Assembly: GCA_938075155.1 (NCBI GenBank)
Contig: CALJGL010000004.1
Coordinates: forward strand, 62,001-126,000
Source of the DNA: UBA12191 sp009937185
Lineage (GTDB): Bacteria > Planctomycetota > UBA8108 > UBA1146
Direction: 5' to 3'
DNA length: 64,000 nt
In this document: in pieces, positions 9,330-16,870 of the stretch
How positions within the stretch are numbered: the first letter of the stretch is position 1
Layout of the letters: each line of letters starts with the position of its first letter
Notes under the pieces: generated by a model
Databases searched by the model: none
Told to the model about the DNA's origin: nothing
The model's input: the letters and a program-made list of their open reading frames with translations, nothing else
Translations under genes and position numbers: made by a program

Positions 9330-10216
9330 TCTGACGACCCTTTCCTGCGTATTATCCTGAGCCGTGCAGATCGAGATCGAGGATTTTTCCGCAACTCCCC
9401 GTCACCTGGACGAACAGGTCGCGCCGTCACTAATTCATGGTCGCCCTCTTTGATAAGATCCTTGAATACCTGCTTAACTTTTCGATCTTCCAGAGAGTGG
9501 TAACTCAACATCGCCATTCGCCCTCCCGGAGAGAGCAGATTTCCAGTCCTATCCAGTAAGTGCTGAAGCGCTGTCATTTCACGATTGACTTCGATACGTA
9601 ACGCCTGAAAGGTACGCGTCGCTGGATGTAAATGCTGATCTCGAGATCGCGGCATGTGGTCTTCAATTATCTTTGCCAGGTGGGCTGTCGTCTCTATCGC
9701 TCCACGACGTCTCTCTTGAACGATGGCTGAAGCAATCCGGCGAGAATGACGATCTTCTCCATATTCGTGGATGATTTTGGCAAGTCCTGCCTCGTCGATC
9801 CTTGCAATATATTCCGCTGCTGTTTCCCCTTCAGTGGGGTCCATCCTCATATCGAGAGGGCCGTCGTATCGAAAAGAAAACCCTCTCTCACCCACATCTA
9901 TCTGAGGTGAAGAGACTCCCAAATCAGCGAGTACGAGATCCCATGTCCCCGAACCCATCTTCTCTCGCAACTGTGGAATTCGCCCAAAGTCACCTTGAAT
10001 CAACAAGACTCTCTCGGCAGGAAGCCGAGTGGCAGTCTCTTCCAATGCAACGGGATCACGATCGACACCCACTAATCGACCCTGAGGAGCGGTAAGCTTC
10101 AGAATCTCCAGTGCGTGCCCACCCCTGCCCAGGGTGAGATCGAGTAGGTTTTCTCCAGGTAGAGGGGCCAAGCCTTGCAAGACCTCCTCTAGGAGTACTG
10201 GAACGTGTCCCGCCAT
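9326..10216 (-). CDS. rsmH: 16S rRNA (cytosine(1402)-N(4))-methyltransferase RsmH (MraW)
   Basis: RsmH methylates N4 of C1402 in the decoding centre of 16S rRNA using SAM. The start is placed at the ATG at 10216 (MAGHVPVLLEEVLQGL), because HxPVLLxEVL is the family N-terminus; the open frame upstream adds 39 unlike residues and runs into the preceding small gene. The 296-residue product has the SAM loop LLDLTLGRGGHA, DLVLADLGVSSPQID, RGFSFRYDGPLDMRMD, and the C-terminal MLSYHSLEDRKVKQVF, all diagnostic. No strong ribosome-binding site precedes the ATG, which lies 13 bases after the stop of the upstream small ORF, so reinitiation or coupling is likely. Confidence 0.94.
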   Translation of the reverse strand: MAGHVPVLLEEVLQGLAPLPGENLLDLTLGRGGHALEILKLTAPQGRLVGVDRDPVALEETATRLPAERVLLIQGDFGRIPQLREKMGSGTWDLVLADLGVSSPQIDVGERGFSFRYDGPLDMRMDPTEGETAAEYIARIDEAGLAKIIHEYGEDRHSRRIASAIVQERRRGAIETTAHLAKIIEDHMPRSRDQHLHPATRTFQALRIEVNREMTALQHLLDRTGNLLSPGGRMAMLSYHSLEDRKVKQVFKDLIKEGDHELVTARPVRPGDGELRKNPRSRSARLRIIRRKGSSE

Positions 10217-10229
10217 ATGACCGTTCGAT

Positions 10230-10493
10230 TCAAACGTGATCGAGGGTCGGTGCGATGAACTTTCCGAGTGCACGTGCACGGGCTGCCCTGTGCAAATTCT
10301 TCGACAGACGGACACCGTCTGCACCATTATCACGAGCGTGCTGAATACGCTCCCAGAGCAGATCTAAATCCCGTAACACGGAATCAGGAGCTTCGTCGAG
10401 GTACTGTCCCGATAAAAGGAAGTCCCTGATTCTACTCACGGCCTGCGATTGTCTCTGATTCGAATCCACATGTTGATCTAACAACGAAATCAT
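10230..10493 (-). CDS. Small uncharacterised protein between mraZ and rsmH (87 aa)
   Basis: This frame starts with ATG at 10493, has a GGGGGA ribosome-binding site about five bases upstream, lies 58 bases after the mraZ stop, and ends 13 bases before the rsmH ATG, filling the gap exactly. The product (MISLLDQHVDSN... ending FIAPTLDHV) is mostly helical in appearance, with many charged residues and no cysteine, membrane segment or signal peptide. I do not recognise a family. The fit of signals and spacing makes a real gene more likely than not. It might be co-regulated by MraZ with the rest of the cluster. Confidence 0.6.
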   Translation of the reverse strand: MISLLDQHVDSNQRQSQAVSRIRDFLLSGQYLDEAPDSVLRDLDLLWERIQHARDNGADGVRLSKNLHRAARARALGKFIAPTLDHV

Positions 10494-10551
10494 CTCTGTC
10501 CCCCATCTTTTTCCCTTGGTTGACGATTCCCCCTCGTCAACCCTTCCCCAG

Positions 10552-11055
10552 TCAATCGTCGGTGGAATTTCCACCGAAGTACTGATCCATTCTTCTCGCG
10601 TAGTCACCGTTTTCGTCACGGAAGGCATCCAATCGATTTTGGTAAGCCTCGCGATCTTCATTACGTTCATTCCATACGGCAGCATCCCAGATCTCGATCC
10701 TGTCGAAGCAACCGACGAAGACCACTTCCTTATCGAGCTGGGCCCAATTGCGAAGACGATTCCCTATCAACACCCGTCCCTGTCGATCCGGGTTCAAGTC
10801 TTCTGCCATTCCGAAGAGATAACGCTGAAGTTCATGCAGTTCCGCAGACCCTCGGGCGTACTTTCGCGTCTCTTCTGAGATCCGATCCCATTCGGCGGTC
10901 GTATAGATCCAGAGACATGGAGCCGTTCCGGCGGTGGCAACAAATCCCTCACCGTCGCAACGAGGATCGATCTTGGCGCGCAGACGAGAAGGGATGATCA
11001 CTCTCCCCTTATCGTCGAGGGTCAGTTCAAACTGTCCCTTGAAATGCGCTGCCAC
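10552..11055 (-). CDS. mraZ: Transcriptional regulator MraZ
   Basis: MraZ is the DNA-binding regulator that heads many dcw clusters and represses its own promoter. The product has two AbrB-like (SpoVT-AbrB) repeats, the first with DDKGRVIIPSRLRAK, the second with DRQGRVLIGNRLRNWA followed by DKEVVFVGCFDRIEIWD, plus a charged C-terminal tail longer than in E. coli MraZ (167 versus about 150 residues). I choose the GTG at 11055 (product MAAHFKGQFELTLDDKG), because GGAG sits six bases upstream; an in-frame TTG four codons earlier (11067) lacks a usable site. The candidate operator lies about 85-110 bases upstream. Confidence 0.92.
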   Translation of the reverse strand: MAAHFKGQFELTLDDKGRVIIPSRLRAKIDPRCDGEGFVATAGTAPCLWIYTTAEWDRISEETRKYARGSAELHELQRYLFGMAEDLNPDRQGRVLIGNRLRNWAQLDKEVVFVGCFDRIEIWDAAVWNERNEDREAYQNRLDAFRDENGDYARRMDQYFGGNSTDD

Positions 11056-11137
11056 AGGCCACTCCAAATCTCTGGATTAAAAAACAAACTCACTGAACAA
11101 AGAGCTCACTCGCCTGACACCTCAACGTGGAACCATG

Positions 11138-11165
11138 CTCCCCTTGTTCCCACTTGGCCCCACTT
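11138..11165 (-). promoter_or_regulatory. Candidate MraZ operator: three 10-bp-spaced AAG(T)GGG boxes
   Basis: Read on the minus strand the sequence carries AAGTGGGGCC, AAGTGGGAAC and AAGGGGAGC in direct succession, a tandem repeat with a 10-base period (TGGGG at 11162-11158, TGGGA at 11152-11148, and a degenerate GGGGA at 11143-11139). Known MraZ operators are tandem TGGGN boxes separated by five bases (E. coli), or AAAGTG-type repeats (Mycoplasma), upstream of mraZ itself. Location, period and core all match, so autoregulation of the dcw cluster is a well-supported inference. I could not place a convincing -35/-10 pair around it. Confidence 0.65.
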
Positions 11166-11687
11166 TATGGGCATCATTCGCCCCCGCAAGTCACTAGTTT
11201 TCACATAGTGTTGTTAAATATGGACTTACGACCAGCCCTCCACAACATCTACGGGTGGCTTCATCGACCCCCACCATATTTGGGGCCTGCCTGAAGATAT
11301 TTTTTTTGGAGGGCTCAAAATAAATTTGAAAGACGGTCTCAAATGCTGAAATCGCCTCGAATTGCCTAAATACTCTCAATATTCACAAAGACCAGGCTAT
11401 TCCTTGGCTCCGTAATAGCGGAGACGCTCCGCTAGATAGCCCATGGATAATCCAACTTGTGGAGGAAAGTGGGGATCGAAGGGAGCATTGCAAAGAGAAA
11501 GAGAAGGGGAAGGACTCGACACCGAGAGTCCCTCTTCCAAAGATCCCAGAAAGAGCTGGAACGGATCGCAGAGAATTCCGGAATTCAACCCTCAACGAAG
11601 AAGGGTGCGACAACACTTCGAGGAAGAGTCCTTCAGCAGGAGATCGCTGAAGCCTCAGGGGAGGCGCTTATGAATGCGCCTGAAACT
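11166..11687. other. Intergenic region with hairpins; no gene called
   Basis: About 520 bases between the mraZ control region and the next minus-strand gene. Several perfect inverted repeats are present: TAGCGGAG/CTCCGCTA with a three-base loop near 11417-11435, the palindrome GAATTCCGGAATTC at 11573-11586, CTTCAGC/GCTGAAG near 11632-11653, and AGGCGC/GCGCCT near 11663-11682, just after the stop of the upstream minus-strand gene. A plus-strand frame from a TTG at 11457 reads like a charged helical protein (SQKELERIAENSGIQPSTKK) but lacks a ribosome-binding site and runs antisense into the neighbouring gene. I call no gene; a structured RNA or a decayed small gene both remain possible. Confidence 0.4.
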
Positions 11688-12467
11688 CTAACTAAAGAGC
11701 GCTTCAATCTCCCCCACTGCCGTCTCAAGGGTCTCTCGATCCAGATCTGGCACAGGAATCTGATAGATTTCTTCTGAGTTTTTTTCCCGGACTAATAAGG
11801 CATCTCCGGCATGATCTTCCCAGACGAGAGATCGCTTACGAATCAGGAAGAGAGCCAGGAGATAGGCCAATCGGGTTCGATCTGTTCCGGCAACCACTTC
11901 TAAACCCAGAGGCGGCAATGGAAGTTCCTCACCAGACACTTCCTCGAACTCCTCTGATTCAGCTCCGCCGTCGTCCCCAGAGAGGTCGGTGGCTGATTCT
12001 TCTGCTCTCCCTGAATCGCTCGGAGTCTGTTCAGAAGCGACCAACTCGAGAAATGTGGCCAATAGAGAGGCGATATTCACGACTCTTTTTGCAGGACCAT
12101 CCTCAGTGGGAACCACCGTTTTCCATCGGGCGAAAAAGAGCGAGGGGTCCAATTCGGCCATCGCCTCTTCGCAATAGTCTTGACGAGAGAAGAAGGCGGT
12201 GAGAGGTCCTGCCGATTCTGGTGCGTTTTCGGGGTCTGCCGGGGCTAACACCGTCCAGAAAGGGGTTCCTCTGGGGATTTCCTCCCGGGTATGGGCACAG
12301 AAACGGCGACTGGAGTCGACACTCCAGCGTCCCCCCCCAGCGACACGCTGTTCCTCGTCCCTGAGACGGGCGTACGTCATTTTTTTTGCAGACTCTCCCT
12401 CAGAAACCGTTTTTTCAGGCTTCTCGGCAGACGGGTCCTGTGTGTGTTCCTCAGCGTTCTGGTGCAA
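11688..12467 (-). CDS. Conserved protein of unknown function (planctomycete-type, Cys-containing N-terminal domain)
   Basis: I do not know its function. The N-terminal half contains GRWSVDSSRRFCAHTREEIP, then FFSRQDYCEEAM and FFARWKTVVP; the C-terminal part has RLAYLLALFLIRKRSLVWE and a short EEIYQIPVPD strand. From memory this order (Cys-x-x-Thr-x-x-Glu-Ile turn, RxDYCxEAW, W/F-K-T-x-VPE, FxYxLALxLxRKRxL) is that of an uncharacterised protein common in Planctomycetota; that is recollection, not a search. An acidic linker (about residues 150-185) separates the parts. I choose the TTG at 12467 because GGAGG lies six bases upstream; a GTG at 12497 also fits. It is divergent from dnaE. Confidence 0.75.
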   Translation of the reverse strand: MHQNAEEHTQDPSAEKPEKTVSEGESAKKMTYARLRDEEQRVAGGGRWSVDSSRRFCAHTREEIPRGTPFWTVLAPADPENAPESAGPLTAFFSRQDYCEEAMAELDPSLFFARWKTVVPTEDGPAKRVVNIASLLATFLELVASEQTPSDSGRAEESATDLSGDDGGAESEEFEEVSGEELPLPPLGLEVVAGTDRTRLAYLLALFLIRKRSLVWEDHAGDALLVREKNSEEIYQIPVPDLDRETLETAVGEIEALFS

Positions 12468-12611
12468 GTTATTCCTCCAGTGCAGAGAGAGTCGCACCCC
12501 CGGGCTCCCACATCAAGGAATCGCAGTCCTTGCCCAAGAGGAATAGGGAGCCTAAAACGTCTGGGTACCGGTCAGTTTTGACAAGACCGGAGTCACCCCA
12601 GCGGAGGTCAA

Positions 12612-15600
12612 TTGTCCAAGGTCACCGATCGATTCTGCCACCTACATGTCCACAGTCACTACAGCCTGCTCGATGGCGTCAATACCATTCCAAATATGGT
12701 CCGACTTGCCGGTGATCAAGGCATGAAAGCGCTTGCCCTGACAGATCATGGAAACATGTATGGAGCAGTGGAATTCCACCAAGCCTGCCGTCAGGCCGGC
12801 ATCAAACCCATCATTGGCATGGAAGCCTACATCACTGACGGCAGTCGACATGACCGCAAACGAGAAGGTGGAGGTCGGCAACCGCACTTTCACCTAGTTC
12901 TCTTGGCAAAAAATGAAGTGGGTTATCACAACCTGTTAAAACTCTCCAGCTCAGCCTATGTCGAAGGATTTTATTACAAGCCTCGCATCGACCACGAACT
13001 ACTACGCCAACACTCGGAAGGCTTGATCGCAACAAGTGCATGCCTTGCAGGCGAGATTAATCGCGCACTGCTTCATGGTGATTCTGAAAAAGCAGAACTC
13101 TGTGCCCGAAGATATGTAGATATCTTTGAACCCGGTCACTTCTTCATGGAGCTTCAAGATCACGGCTTAACCGAGCAAAAAAGAATTATTGAGCGTGCTC
13201 CTGAATTGGCACAGAAACTGAATATTCCCATCATTGCCACCAATGACGTGCACTATCTCACCAAAGATCATGCCCGTGCCCAAGAGGTACACCTCTGTAT
13301 CAACACGGGTAAACAAATCGACGATGCTGATCGAATGACTTTTGAGTCTAAAGACTTCTACTTCAAGTCCGGTCTCGAAATGCAGACCCTCTTTGGGGAT
13401 CACCCTGAATACTTAACGAATACCGATGACATTGCAGCAATGGTCGACTTCGAAATGGAGACGGGGAAAATGTTCCTTCCCGTCTTCTTCGACGATGACT
13501 CTCCTCCGGCATTGGACGAATCCAGTGCGGAAGCTGCTGAGAAAGAAAATCTCGTTCGTTTCAGGGAACTGGTCGAGAAGGGATTCGAAAGACTCTACCC
13601 CGATCCTCCAGAAGGTGCTCGAGAAAGGCTCGAATACGAAGTCGACGTCATCACGAAGATGGGGTTCGTATCCTACTTCCTGATCACTTGGGACTTTTGC
13701 AGGTACTCTCGGGAAAATGGTATTCCTGTAGGCCCGGGCAGAGGCTCGGCTGTCGGATCTATCGTTTCCTATTGCCTAGATATCACGACACTTTGCCCTC
13801 TCAAATACGATCTAATTTTCGAGAGGTTCCTCAACTCTGATCGTATCTCCATGCCGGATATCGATATTGATTTCTGTGTGGACGGTCGAGAGAAGGTGAT
13901 CGAGTACGTTCAAAATAAATATGGAAAAGACCGGGTTTGCCAGATCGTGACATTTGGAACGATGGCTGCTAAAGCGGTACTCAGGGACGTCGGCAGGGTT
14001 TTAGGAATCCCCCTTTCAGAGGTGGATCAACTGGCTAAAAAAGTACCCAACACGCCCGGTATCAAATTAGAAGAAGCTTTCGAACAAGAGCCTGACTTGG
14101 CGAAAGCAACCCGGGATCCGCGTTATCAAGAATTGTTCGAAGTCGCTCAAAAGTTAGAGGGACTCAACCGGCACTGCTCCACTCATGCTGCAGGAGTGGT
14201 GATTGCTGACAGACCACTGACAGAACTGATTCCACTCGCAAAAAACGGGGACGACGTGGTCACGCAGTACCCCATGGAAATCCTTGAGAAGATTGGTCTC
14301 CTAAAAGTTGATTTCCTCGGTCTCCGCTACCTGACGATTCTTGACAAAGCAAAGAAGCTCATCGAGGAGTCCACAGGGATGGTTCTCGATCTGGACAACC
14401 TTCCCCTGGATGACCCCTCTACCTTTGAGTTGCTTTGCAATGGAGACACTCACGGAATCTTCCAGTTGGAGAGTGACGGCATGAGGGAGTTGCTCAGAAA
14501 CCTCAAGCCCGACTGCTTTGAAGACATCATCGCTGTCTTGGCACTGTACAGACCAGGACCTCTCGGATCTGGCATGCACTTGCTCTATTGCGACAGAAAG
14601 CATGGAAGAGAAAAGGTCGAATACCTACACCCCTCCTTGGAAGAACTCCTTCAGGACACCAATGGTGTGATTCTGTATCAGGAACAAGTCATGAGGATCG
14701 CCAACAAAATGGCAGGTTTTTCCATGAACGACGCAGACAATCTGCGGAAGGCCATGGGAAAGAAGAAAGTGGAACTGATGGAACAGTTCCGTGGTCAGTT
14801 CATCGAGGGCTCCAAAGAGAATTCTGAGGTGCCGGAAAAGATTTCGAAAGCCATCTTTGATCAGATCGAGCAGTTCGCGAAGTATGGTTTTAATAAATCT
14901 CACTCCACAGCTTACGCACTGATCTCTTACCAAACGGCATACCTCAAAGCGAATCACCCGGCAGCATTCATGGCGGCAGTCATGTCTTGCTACATTTCTA
15001 CTGTCGAAACCATGGTGACCTATCTCGATGAATGCAAAGAAATGGAAATCGAGGTGATCCCACCCCATGTCAATGTTTCAAAGAGTAGCTTCTCACTGGC
15101 AGACGAAAATATCGTCTATGGACTCGTTGCGCTCAAAGGGGTCGGAGAAAAAGTAATCTCGCAAATCATTGCTGAACGCGATCGCAAAGGCCCTTTCGCC
15201 TCGGTCTACGATTTGACCTCAAGAGTCAAACCAGACTTGGTCAACCGAACAGTCATCGAGAAATTAGTGGAGGGTGGAGCATTCGACGGACTGGGCAAAC
15301 CTAGATCTTCAATGTTCGCCGCTATTCCTGATGCCATCGAAGAAGGTAAACGTGTCCATGCCGAAAAGCAGGCTGGCCAACTATCCCTCTTTGGAAGCGG
15401 AAGCGAGCCAGAAACCGAAGAACATTGGCCGGAAGTTCCTGAATGGAGTGAGGGAGACAAACTCACCCGGGAAAAATCCGCCTTGGGTTTTTACTTGAGT
15501 GGACATCCCCTTGAGCGTAGAGAATCCGAACTGCTCCCTTTGCGGACTCACTTGATTTCAGAGTTAGATTCAACGGTTGACCAAAAAGCTGTGACTCTTG

Positions 15601-16121
15601 CGGTCATGGTCTCAAAGATAAAAAAACGACAAACCAAACGTGGCGATCCCATGGCCATCGTCACCCTTGAAGATCGCAGTGGTTCTATCGATGCCGTCTT
15701 CTTTCCCAAAGTGTACGCGGACTGCATCGGCGATCTTGAAGTCGACAACACACTCATCATCCAGGGCCAAGCTGAAATGGCTTCTGACGAAGAAGGCTCA
15801 CGCTCTCAGGATCAGATAAAGGTCAAACGGTGTTACAGTCTTTCAAATGCGGTCTCTGAATTAGCCGAACATGTCGGCATTGTCTTTCCAAAAGACGTGA
15901 CGGAGGGACAACTCTTTAAAACCAAAGAGATACTCGAAAGGTTTCCCGGAAAGATTTCGTTGACACTTCTCTTCGATCACGTCGACGGGAAAAACTGGCG
16001 TATTTACTGCGAAGACCGATTCAAAATTGATGCGTCTGAAGAGTTCATCAACGAAATCAGAGGGCTGTTTGGTAGAGAATCCATTCGATTGAATCTGACG
16101 CAGGCTTTGGAGAAAGCATGA
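12612..16121 (+). CDS. dnaE: DNA polymerase III subunit alpha DnaE
   Basis: This is the replicative polymerase catalytic subunit, 1169 residues, the usual DnaE1 length. Domains in order are PHP (FCHLHVHSHYSLLDG at 8-22, with the metal-ligand histidines retained), palm and thumb (GPGRGSAVGS at 374-383; the catalytic MPDIDIDFC with Asp416 and Asp418), fingers (NKSHSTAYALISYQTAYLKA), a tandem HhH region (VNRTVIEKLVEGGAFD), and an OB fold (TLEDRSGSIDAVFFPK). A short C-terminal tau-binding-like region follows. Translation starts at TTG 12612 with GGAGG four to five bases upstream. It heads a seven-gene plus-strand operon and overlaps yggS by four bases (ATGA). Confidence 0.97.
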   Translation: MSKVTDRFCHLHVHSHYSLLDGVNTIPNMVRLAGDQGMKALALTDHGNMYGAVEFHQACRQAGIKPIIGMEAYITDGSRHDRKREGGGRQPHFHLVLLAKNEVGYHNLLKLSSSAYVEGFYYKPRIDHELLRQHSEGLIATSACLAGEINRALLHGDSEKAELCARRYVDIFEPGHFFMELQDHGLTEQKRIIERAPELAQKLNIPIIATNDVHYLTKDHARAQEVHLCINTGKQIDDADRMTFESKDFYFKSGLEMQTLFGDHPEYLTNTDDIAAMVDFEMETGKMFLPVFFDDDSPPALDESSAEAAEKENLVRFRELVEKGFERLYPDPPEGARERLEYEVDVITKMGFVSYFLITWDFCRYSRENGIPVGPGRGSAVGSIVSYCLDITTLCPLKYDLIFERFLNSDRISMPDIDIDFCVDGREKVIEYVQNKYGKDRVCQIVTFGTMAAKAVLRDVGRVLGIPLSEVDQLAKKVPNTPGIKLEEAFEQEPDLAKATRDPRYQELFEVAQKLEGLNRHCSTHAAGVVIADRPLTELIPLAKNGDDVVTQYPMEILEKIGLLKVDFLGLRYLTILDKAKKLIEESTGMVLDLDNLPLDDPSTFELLCNGDTHGIFQLESDGMRELLRNLKPDCFEDIIAVLALYRPGPLGSGMHLLYCDRKHGREKVEYLHPSLEELLQDTNGVILYQEQVMRIANKMAGFSMNDADNLRKAMGKKKVELMEQFRGQFIEGSKENSEVPEKISKAIFDQIEQFAKYGFNKSHSTAYALISYQTAYLKANHPAAFMAAVMSCYISTVETMVTYLDECKEMEIEVIPPHVNVSKSSFSLADENIVYGLVALKGVGEKVISQIIAERDRKGPFASVYDLTSRVKPDLVNRTVIEKLVEGGAFDGLGKPRSSMFAAIPDAIEEGKRVHAEKQAGQLSLFGSGSEPETEEHWPEVPEWSEGDKLTREKSALGFYLSGHPLERRESELLPLRTHLISELDSTVDQKAVTLAVMVSKIKKRQTKRGDPMAIVTLEDRSGSIDAVFFPKVYADCIGDLEVDNTLIIQGQAEMASDEEGSRSQDQIKVKRCYSLSNAVSELAEHVGIVFPKDVTEGQLFKTKEILERFPGKISLTLLFDHVDGKNWRIYCEDRFKIDASEEFINEIRGLFGRESIRLNLTQALEKA

Positions 16122-16870
16122 GAACCCGTCTCGAACTGGATCTGGATTTCTTTGTTAAACAAAGAGATCTGATTCAGCGAGAAGCGGATGAAATCTCATC
16201 CACCCATAAAGATCGATCCGAAACTGAAGAGCGAGATGAATTCTTATCTCCGCTCATCCTTCCAGTGACCAAGTACTTGTCAGTTCAGGACACTCGTAGA
16301 CTTCTCGAAGCTGACCAAGGTCCTTTGGGTGAAAACCGAGCTCAGGAACTCGAAGAAAAAACAGATCCAGGACAAGATCCGGGTGGTTGGCACTTCATTG
16401 GAAAACTCCAACGAAACAAAATCTCCCTCGTCGCTCCTCGTATCGAACTTCTCCATAGCCTAGATTCGTTAAAACTCGCACAAACTCTCAATCGTTGGGT
16501 CGAAGACAATCTCGGCCGCTCCTTGTCGGTACTGGTCCAAATCAATATCGCTGGTGAAAATCAAAAATCAGGGTTGGACCCCCTCACTGCATTGGACTTG
16601 ATTCCCGAGTGGATCTCGCAGTTCGATTCTTTACGTTTCGAGGGCCTCATGACGATGGCACCTCAACTGCCTGCTGAGGAATGTCGTCCCATTTTTAGGG
16701 CGTTACGACAATTGCGTGATGAAATCCGTGATCGACTCGAAGAGGATTCGGCAAATTCTTTTAAGGCCCTCTCGATGGGCATGTCGAATGACTGGCGAGT
16801 CGCCGTTGCAGAAGGAGCGACCATCCTTCGTCTAGGAAGAACTCTCCTGACTGACGAGAAAGGTCGGTAA
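16118..16870 (+). CDS. yggS: YggS/PLPBP-family pyridoxal-phosphate-binding protein
   Basis: The YggS (PLPBP, PROSC) family are single-domain PLP carriers involved in vitamin B6 homeostasis, without known catalysis. Family marks in the 250-residue product are LILPVTKYLS with the presumed PLP lysine (K at about residue 52), GENRAQELEEK, WHFIGKLQRNK, VLVQINIAGENQKSGL, FEGLMTMAP, and the phosphate-binding LSMGMSNDWRVAVAEGATILRLG near the C-terminus. The usual VSK around the lysine is VTK here. It overlaps dnaE by four bases and the next gene by one (TAATG), so it is surely co-translated with both. Confidence 0.92.
   Translation: MRTRLELDLDFFVKQRDLIQREADEISSTHKDRSETEERDEFLSPLILPVTKYLSVQDTRRLLEADQGPLGENRAQELEEKTDPGQDPGGWHFIGKLQRNKISLVAPRIELLHSLDSLKLAQTLNRWVEDNLGRSLSVLVQINIAGENQKSGLDPLTALDLIPEWISQFDSLRFEGLMTMAPQLPAEECRPIFRALRQLRDEIRDRLEEDSANSFKALSMGMSNDWRVAVAEGATILRLGRTLLTDEKGR

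Noticed and set aside
11457..11480. GGAGGAAAGTGGGG resembles the conserved P4 start of RNase P RNA (GAGGAAAGTCCGGG).
   Set aside because: The match breaks after GAGGAAAGT, and the partner ACAGAA segment is not found downstream.
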